NCBI RefSeq assembly: GCF_030382115.1
Contig: NZ_JAUDRJ010000003.1
Span: forward strand, 2,987,202 to 3,017,306
From: Nostoc sp. GT001
GTDB lineage: Bacteria; Cyanobacteriota; Cyanobacteriia; Cyanobacteriales; Nostocaceae
Reading direction: 5' to 3'
Length of the DNA stretch: 30,105 nucleotides
Shown one piece after another: positions 24,970 to 30,105 of the stretch (its first letter is position 1; each line of letters starts with the position of its first letter). The notes beneath the pieces are model-generated. The model searched no databases. It had not been told where the DNA came from and worked only from the letters and a program-made list of their open reading frames with translations. Both the position numbers and the translations under genes were made by a program.

Positions 24970-25383
24970 GAGCTTAAATTAGTATAAAGTCTGAATACCT
25001 TAGTTTTATTATCATCGGTTATAAGCAACAAATTAGGGAAGAACATCGCCTTCAGGCGCTAGTATTCAACTAATTCTAAATTGCTATATAAGGGTTAGAA
25101 ATCGCACACCAGTTGCTAAGAGACGGAAGGAAACACACCAAGAGCGAACAAGTCAGGCATTACATTACCGCCTAAAGCACAGGCTTCGTTTAAACGAGAC
25201 TTTACCCACCTTTATCTTTGTGGTTTTCAAACACTGAATTTTTCCTTAGTCTACATTCGCGCCGCATCCCGTAGGGAAGGCAACTGACTCTAAGTTGTAC
25301 CACTAAGGGCGGTATAGTGTTCCAGAATATTAGATTTTGAGTTAACTTTAAATTTAAAGGTAGTTAAAGATAGGAAAAAAATA
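24970..25383. other. Intergenic region upstream of the 57-aa gene
   Basis: 414 bp between divergent genes. Contains TTCGCGCCGCATCCCGTAGGGAAGGC (25256-25281), a fragment of a dispersed GCATCCCGTAGGGA repeat. Nothing coding is supported. Confidence 0.35.
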
Positions 25384-25557
25384 ATGGATCTACAGACTAT
25401 AAAAGAACGAATTGTCGCAGTTCAAAGTAAACGCGATTACCTATTAAGCTTACTGGAGCAACCAAACCTGGGAACTTTGAGAATTGACGTAAATCAGGCT
25501 TTGGAAGAACTGGATGAACTAATTGATGAATTTACACGCACCATTCCGGTAGAGTAG
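25384..25557 (+). CDS. Small acidic helical protein (57 aa), unrecognised
   Basis: ATG 25384 opens 57 codons to TAG (25555-25557), preceded by GATAGGA about 8 bases upstream. The product begins MDLQTIKERIVAVQ and continues KRDYLLSLLEQPNLG and DVNQALEELDELIDEF. It is almost wholly helical, strongly amphipathic and acidic toward the C-terminus, like a two-helix hairpin broken at PNLG. Codon use is ordinary. A hairpin follows directly, supporting a real transcription unit. I recognise no family; a small protein-protein adaptor is possible. Confidence 0.65.
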   Translation: MDLQTIKERIVAVQSKRDYLLSLLEQPNLGTLRIDVNQALEELDELIDEFTRTIPVE

Positions 25558-25572
25558 AAGTTATCAAAAATT

Positions 25573-25609
25573 ACGTCGGTTTAACCTCAACTTCAGGCTA
25601 GACCGACGT
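25573..25609 (+). terminator. Hairpin after the 57-aa gene
   Basis: ACGTCGGT (25573-25580) pairs with ACCGACGT (25602-25609), with an inner CCT/AGG pair, 15 bp after the stop codon. The following bases are TCTTCACT, so the T tract is weak. Confidence 0.6.
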
Positions 25610-25687
25610 TCTTCACTAGTATCATGTCTTCAAATCCCCAGAATTGAACTAAGCCTGAGTTGGCGAAGCAATAAATCACTGCATCAT

Positions 25688-26119
25688 TTATCCTGCCACT
25701 GAACCATCTCCTGCACGCTGACCTAGCTGCCTAACTAAGGCAATAAGTTCGTTTGTAGGTACATCTTTCTTGCAAACGTCATCAAAGCTAGACATTGCCT
25801 TTGTCCCATGAAAATTTACGTCTTCCACTGAGGAGTAAGCAAGTATCTGAGTGTTCGGAGATATAGCTTTAATGTGACTGGACGCACTCCAGCCATCCAT
25901 GACTGGCATCTGTAAATCTAGAACAATTACGTCAGGATGGCAACGTTTAACCATTTCTATAGCTTCTTCACCATTACTGGCTAAACCTACTACTTGAATA
26001 TTTTCCTGGCAAGAAAAAACTAATTGTAAAGTTAAACGAGTCAGTTCGTGGTCATCAACTACTAAAACACGCAAGGTAGAGAGCTCGCAGGATAACATTA
26101 ACATTGAGGGGAAAGACAA
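25688..26119 (-). CDS. Single-domain response regulator
   Basis: A CheY-like receiver of up to 143 residues with no output domain. Key residues are visible: acidic pair in VVDDHEL (Asp22, Asp23), phospho-acceptor Asp68 in VIVLDLQMPVMDGW, and the late Lys in VCKKDVP. The start at 26119 gives MSFPSMLMLS ahead of the domain; Met6 or Met8 are possible alternatives. The sequence is closest in style to the receiver of NarL-type regulators (LRVLVVDDHELTRLTLQLVFS), but the DNA-binding domain is missing. It may act by protein contact with a partner kinase. No kinase gene is adjacent. Where the usual Thr/Ser is expected the sequence reads AYSSVED. Confidence 0.85.
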   Translation of the reverse strand: MSFPSMLMLSCELSTLRVLVVDDHELTRLTLQLVFSCQENIQVVGLASNGEEAIEMVKRCHPDVIVLDLQMPVMDGWSASSHIKAISPNTQILAYSSVEDVNFHGTKAMSSFDDVCKKDVPTNELIALVRQLGQRAGDGSVAG

Positions 26120-26318
26120 ATTTATTCAGAATAACTTCTCCAGTTTATGAGAACAAGTGCCAGCACTGACTCTATCCTATGGTTGAATAACTTGTGTGAA
26201 CCTATGATAAACAACTTAGACAACTGCTCAAAAATTTAATTTTTCCAAAAAAACTAAGTTGAGCTAGTTGTCAAGGTATAAGTAACTTATTTTTTAATCA
26301 ATCAGGTTGGGACTACAC

Positions 26319-28475
26319 CTAGGTTGAGCGTAATACCATGTTCATGAGAATTTTTTGTGAATTAGCTTCTGGAGAATCATCATAAGGACGCCGTTGAATG
26401 TAAGTACCATCAGCTTGTAATTCCCAAGCTTGGCGATTATCTGCGAGCATAATTCCCATAATTTCTTGCAAATCTTTAGCAATATCTGGGTCTTTTACTG
26501 GGGTAATTACTTCAACTCGGCGATCTAGGTTGCGACGCATCCAGTCAGCGCTGCCGATATAGATTTCCTCCTGTGTATTGTTATGGAAATAATAAATCCG
26601 AGAGTGTTCTAAAAAGCGACCAACAATGCTGATGATGCGAATATTTTCACTAATGTCTTTGATTCCTGGACGTAAACAACAAACGCCCCTGATAATTAAG
26701 TCGATTTGCACTCCAGCGCGGGAAGCTTCATATAAAGTGGCGATAATTTCTGGATCGACTAGGGAATTCATTTTGGCAACAATCCGTCCAGAAAATCCAT
26801 TTTGAACATTTTCGATTTCGCGGTGAATTAGTGCCAAAAAGCGATCGCGCATATTCACAGGTGCAACCAGCAACTCTCGATAAGATTTTTGCAGAGAGTA
26901 TCCTGTTAAGAAATTAAATAAATCTGTGATGTCAGCACCCAATTCTTCACGGCAACTAAACAATCCCAAATCTGTATACAGTCGTGCCGTTTTAGGGTTA
27001 TAGTTACCAGTCCCAATATGCACGTAGCGACGTATCCGGTCTTTTTCGCGTCGTACCACCATAACAGTTTTACTATGGGTTTTTAGCCCGACTAAACCAT
27101 AGACAACATGAACTCCAACTCTTTCTAGTCGTTTTGCCCAGTAAATATTATTCTCCTCATCAAATCGTGCCTTTAATTCCACCAGCACAGATACCTGCTT
27201 GCCATTTTCAGCAGCAGCAATTAAGGCGTTGACGATGGGCGAGTCACCAGAAGTCCGGTAAAGGGTCATCTTGATGGCTAACACATTCGCGTCGTATGCG
27301 GCATGGGTAATAAAGCGAACAACCGTTTCCGAAAAGGATTGATAGGGATGGTGTACTAGTAAATCCTTTTCCCGAATTACAGCAAAAAAGTCTTTTCCTT
27401 CATCCGTCTCCAGTGCATCTGGGTCTAAACTTGGTTCTCTCAGCCTTTGCAGACGTAACGGTACAACAGATTGGCGTGGTGGATCTTTGAGTTCCGGCAA
27501 TGGCAAGGACATAAAGTACATTAAATCTCGCAGTCCCAAAAGACCATCTACCTCGTAAACATCACTTTCTGTTAATTCCAAATCTTGCAATAATCGCGAT
27601 CGCACTATTTCAGGAGTTTGGGATTGAATTTCTAGCCGGACTGGACTACCACCCAGACGCCGTTTTCGCAATTCCTGTTCGATCGCTAACAACAAATCAT
27701 CTGCTTCATCTTCTTCTAAGACCAAATCGGCATCACGGGTAATGCGGAACGGATGATATTCTTGAATGTTCATCCCTGGAAATAGAGATTCCAAGTTATG
27801 AGCGATCGCCTGTTCTAAAGGTACTCCAGTCCAGTGGGCAGGTTTTTCGCTGTTCTGATCTCCCAACTCAGGCGGTATCGGTAAAAATCGTGGTAGAACA
27901 CTAGGGACTTTGATTCTGGCAAAAAATTCTTCTTCGGTGTCTGGGTTCTTGACGACAACAGCCAGATTCAAACTGAGATTAGAAATAAACGGAAAGGGAT
28001 GACTAGGATCGACAGCCAGAGGAGTCAAAACTGGAAAGATTTGTTCCTCAAAATAGCTGTTGAGATGAGTCCGCTGCTTTTGATTTAAATCTATGTAATT
28101 CAGAATATGAATGCCATGATTTACTAGGAGAGGACGAAGTACTTCCTCAAAATGTTGGTGCTGTTTGTTGACATGGGGAGTGAGGGTAGACCTAATATCG
28201 TCTAGCTGTTGTTGTGGTGTGCGACCATCAGGAGTTAACAGGCTAACTTTTGCCTCTACTTGTTGCTTTAAGCCAGCAACGCGCACCATAAAAAACTCAT
28301 CTAAATTAGAGTTAAATATTCCCAAAAACTTAAGGCGTTCCAGAAGTGGGGTGCGATCGTCACAGGCTTCATGTAATACCCTGGCATTAAATTCTAACCA
28401 GCTTAACTCTCGGTTAAGATAATATTGTGGATCGCTGAGATTGATGGGGGTAGCGCTTTTCTTAGATTTTGCCAT
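26319..28475 (-). CDS. ppk1: Polyphosphate kinase 1
   Basis: A 718-residue PPK1, which reversibly transfers the ATP gamma-phosphate to polyphosphate for phosphate and energy storage. The four PPK domains are in order: N (YLNRELSWLEFNARVLHEA), head (FFARIKVPSVLPRFLPIP), C1 and C2. The autophosphorylated His is His486 in YVHIGTGNYNPKTARLYTDLG. The second conserved block KTHSKTVMVVRREKD and the C2 motif IYIGSADWMRRNLDRRVEV are present. Length matches the family. Start ATG 28475. No Pho box was recognised upstream, so phosphate regulation is open. The gene is intact although an insertion sequence lies about 360 bp upstream of it. Confidence 0.97.
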   Translation of the reverse strand: MAKSKKSATPINLSDPQYYLNRELSWLEFNARVLHEACDDRTPLLERLKFLGIFNSNLDEFFMVRVAGLKQQVEAKVSLLTPDGRTPQQQLDDIRSTLTPHVNKQHQHFEEVLRPLLVNHGIHILNYIDLNQKQRTHLNSYFEEQIFPVLTPLAVDPSHPFPFISNLSLNLAVVVKNPDTEEEFFARIKVPSVLPRFLPIPPELGDQNSEKPAHWTGVPLEQAIAHNLESLFPGMNIQEYHPFRITRDADLVLEEDEADDLLLAIEQELRKRRLGGSPVRLEIQSQTPEIVRSRLLQDLELTESDVYEVDGLLGLRDLMYFMSLPLPELKDPPRQSVVPLRLQRLREPSLDPDALETDEGKDFFAVIREKDLLVHHPYQSFSETVVRFITHAAYDANVLAIKMTLYRTSGDSPIVNALIAAAENGKQVSVLVELKARFDEENNIYWAKRLERVGVHVVYGLVGLKTHSKTVMVVRREKDRIRRYVHIGTGNYNPKTARLYTDLGLFSCREELGADITDLFNFLTGYSLQKSYRELLVAPVNMRDRFLALIHREIENVQNGFSGRIVAKMNSLVDPEIIATLYEASRAGVQIDLIIRGVCCLRPGIKDISENIRIISIVGRFLEHSRIYYFHNNTQEEIYIGSADWMRRNLDRRVEVITPVKDPDIAKDLQEIMGIMLADNRQAWELQADGTYIQRRPYDDSPEANSQKILMNMVLRST

Positions 28476-28747
28476 AATGACCTAACGGCAGGCAGATGTA
28501 GCCCATTGAACTGGGGGACAATAAATATAGTAAGTTAAATGGTGCTTGAGGGTGACGCTAAGGCAATTTTTTGCTGCGCTTACGATCTACCTCGTTACTG
28601 GTAAAGGATAGACATCAGATTTTTAAAAATCTATTTGTATTTAAATAACTGTAGTCAAAGATTCAAAAATTAACTTGTGTAGGCGCGAAAGCCAAGATTC
28701 CTAAGAAATTTTTGGGTGCTTTGCGCGATGCCTTGGGTATCTTCCAC
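28476..28747. other. Upstream region of ppk1, nothing recognised
   Basis: 272 bp between the ppk1 start and the split MITE. TTGCGCGATGCCTTGGGTAT (28721-28740) resembles part of the GCGATGCC dispersed repeat. No Pho-box-like direct repeats seen. Confidence 0.3.
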
Positions 28748-28837
28748 AGGACTTACGCACGGTTAACAGAAAATCGAACCACAGAGGACGCAGAGTTCAC
28801 GGAGGAATGAGAGTTTCAGAGGTTTCTTGCGTAATAA

Positions 28838-29988
28838 TATCATGTCCGGTAAATTACCCATAATTAAGCTGCAAATTTCGACCACCAGTGAAAATTGGTT
28901 AAACCATGTACAAAATCAGGCTGGTCAATAATTTGACGACAACGTTGAATTAAAATTTCCTCAACCTCATCAAGACTATCAAAACTGCGATTAGCAATCA
29001 GTTCATTCGTAAGAGTCCACAAACGCTCGGCTGGTTGTAATTCAGGAGAGTGGGAAGGTAAAAACTCCAAGTGTATACCTTGTGGAATCTTGACTTTGGC
29101 GCTCTTGTGCCATCCTGCTTGGTCAACAACTAAAACTACCTGTTTTTTCTCACCAATGCCAAAGTGTTGTGCAAAATCTGCAAGTACTTTGTTGAATAAT
29201 TCAATGTTGACGTAGGGCAGTATCCACCAATATGTTTGACCTAAGTGTGGATGAACAAAACCATAAAGCCACAGCCACTTAAAACGCCAATTAACATTTA
29301 CTGTAGGTACTGTCCATTCATCAACCCAAATACGTCGGATTACTGGTTTTAAACCAACTCTATGTTCATCCTGCGCCCATACTTCTACGTCGGATTCTGG
29401 ATTTTGTGTTTGTATCTGTTCGACTTTGGTCTGTAGATTTTTTTTCCAATCAGCCTGTTGTTCCAGGCAAGATTTAGTATGTTCTGGTCGCGGAACTCTT
29501 AAACGAAAACGCATTTGTTTAAGATATTCCCACCCACGTTGGCGACTGACTGGACGACCGATTAAATCAGCAATCCAGTCAGCAACCTTCCGACCATTCC
29601 ATTGTCCCCCTTCTACTGGTGGCTCTTGTAATGCCTGCCATAGTAATGCTTGCTGTACATCGTCTAAAAGTGGTTTACTACTTCCTTGATTTAAGACCCT
29701 TTGATCTCCCAATGTTTCAATTCCACTGCGGTTGTAACCCCAAACCAACTCATAAATCCAACTTCGGCTATAGCCTGTGACTACTGCTACTTCTTCTGTA
29801 CTCATACCTTTGGCTAACAGCCAAATTATCTGGTAATGTGTCCGCAATACTGGTTTTTTGGCTTGGCGATAACCTACCTCTAACTCTTCTAAACTCAGAT
29901 GTGGCTCAATTTTTATGATTTTTGGCATTGCGACCCCACCAATTCATCTACCTCTATTTATATTATGGGTGATTTGCCGGACATGATA
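28838..29988. mobile_element. IS630-family insertion sequence, about 1.15 kb
   Basis: Terminal inverted repeats TATCATGTCCGGTAAATTACCCATAAT (28838-28864) and its complement at 29962-29988, 27 bp with two mismatches. It carries a single intact transposase. The flanks are TA-rich (GCGTAATAA left, TAAGTCCT right), as expected for TA-targeting IS630 elements, but the exact end is ambiguous by a few bases. The stop codon of the transposase lies at the inner edge of the left repeat. Confidence 0.88.
28864..29928 (-). CDS. IS630-family transposase
   Basis: A 354-residue transposase. The N-terminal helix-turn-helix region (about 28-75: VLRTHYQIIWLLAKGMSTEEVA, SRSWIYELVWGYN) binds the inverted repeats. 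A second winged-helix-type segment (about 106-145: WNGRKVADWIADLIGRP) follows. The DDE catalytic core has Asp187 in VWAQDEHRVGL, Asp269 in VVLVVDQAGWHKS and Glu301 in PSHSPELQPAERLW. All three catalytic residues and the full length are present in one frame, with no internal stop or frameshift, so the element may still be active. It acts by cut-and-paste at TA targets, as known for the family. Confidence 0.93.
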   Translation of the reverse strand: MPKIIKIEPHLSLEELEVGYRQAKKPVLRTHYQIIWLLAKGMSTEEVAVVTGYSRSWIYELVWGYNRSGIETLGDQRVLNQGSSKPLLDDVQQALLWQALQEPPVEGGQWNGRKVADWIADLIGRPVSRQRGWEYLKQMRFRLRVPRPEHTKSCLEQQADWKKNLQTKVEQIQTQNPESDVEVWAQDEHRVGLKPVIRRIWVDEWTVPTVNVNWRFKWLWLYGFVHPHLGQTYWWILPYVNIELFNKVLADFAQHFGIGEKKQVVLVVDQAGWHKSAKVKIPQGIHLEFLPSHSPELQPAERLWTLTNELIANRSFDSLDEVEEILIQRCRQIIDQPDFVHGLTNFHWWSKFAA

Positions 29989-29996
29989 TAAGTCCT

Positions 29997-30105
29997 ATTC
30001 TAGATAATCACCCTAACCACCCAACCCATAACTAGATTTTATAGCCGTTTTCAATTTTGTGGAATATGGTATTGGCGTATAGTTATCTGCCCTTTCAAAA
30101 TATTG
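29997..30105. other. Window end, nothing recognised
   Basis: 109 bp of AT-rich sequence after the MITE remnant; no gene or repeat could be supported. Confidence 0.3.

Larger units (their letters stand above)
28748..29996. mobile_element. Second copy of the AGGACTTACGCA MITE, split by an IS630-family element
   Basis: AGGACTTACGCAC (28748-28760) through TTCTTGCGTA (about 28824-28833), then the IS, then TAAGTCCT (29989-29996). Read on the minus strand the interior contains CTCTGCGTCCTCTGTGGTT, matching the 6051-6136 copy. The pieces rejoin as a complete element with AGGACTTACGCA and TGCGTAAGTCCT type ends. Confidence 0.7.

Noticed and set aside
28476..28560. Pho box upstream of ppk1
   Set aside because: No spaced CTTAACCT-like direct repeats were found.

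Overview
The window is a piece of chromosome from a filamentous, probably heterocyst-forming cyanobacterium (Nostocales, Nostoc/Anabaena type). The evidence is the many HIP1 octamers (GCGATCGC), the nusA-ylxR-infB block followed by a cyanobacterial four-helix membrane protein, a SasA-type clock kinase, CRR7, DUF2854 and DUF3493 proteins, S-layer-homology proteins, a TPR-CHAT protein, and much dispersed short repeat and MITE-like DNA between genes.

Layout. 1-5.7 kb: conserved translation/transcription block on the plus strand (3' end of nusA, ylxR, infB, a membrane protein, a small conserved protein). 5.7-8.1 kb: a minus-strand DUF1400 hydrolase relic, an 86-bp MITE, and a secreted DUF1565/beta-helix protein with three SLH modules followed by a strong hairpin. 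8.3-9.5 kb: a DUF3493 protein, a tRNA-Thr(CGT) with an irregular anticodon arm, and an unrecognised coiled-coil protein. 9.65-9.82 kb: eight tandem copies of a 21-bp unit. 10.0-16.15 kb: an accessory block with a BrnT/BrnA toxin-antitoxin pair, a large TPR-CHAT protease-like protein built on nine 138-bp repeats, a small protein directly behind it, and a soluble-plus-two-TM protein. 16.3-19.3 kb: an M42 peptidase relic, a PEP-CTERM GDSL esterase and an SLH lipoprotein, all on the minus strand. 19.3-20.9 kb: gene-poor DNA with another frameshifted relic and copies of a 27-bp dispersed repeat. 20.9-26.1 kb: signalling genes (sasA with an apparent +1 frameshift, a receiver-GGDEF protein, a lone receiver) mixed with small photosynthesis-associated or conserved proteins (CRR7, DUF2854, a 57-residue protein). 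26.3-28.5 kb: ppk1. 28.7-30.0 kb: an intact IS630-family element inserted into a second copy of the MITE.

How the genes relate. The infB cluster is the conserved core. The part most likely to hold an undescribed system is 10.8-16.15 kb: a TPR sensor fused to a caspase-fold CHAT protease (His942/Cys1012), a 109-residue companion 10 bp downstream, and a protein with two C-terminal membrane helices. This resembles a protease/substrate/membrane-effector arrangement and sits beside a toxin-antitoxin pair, but the functional link is inference. Several genes are broken here (sasA 5' end, the DUF1400, M42 and 20-kb relics), and each conclusion would need a check against reads or relatives.
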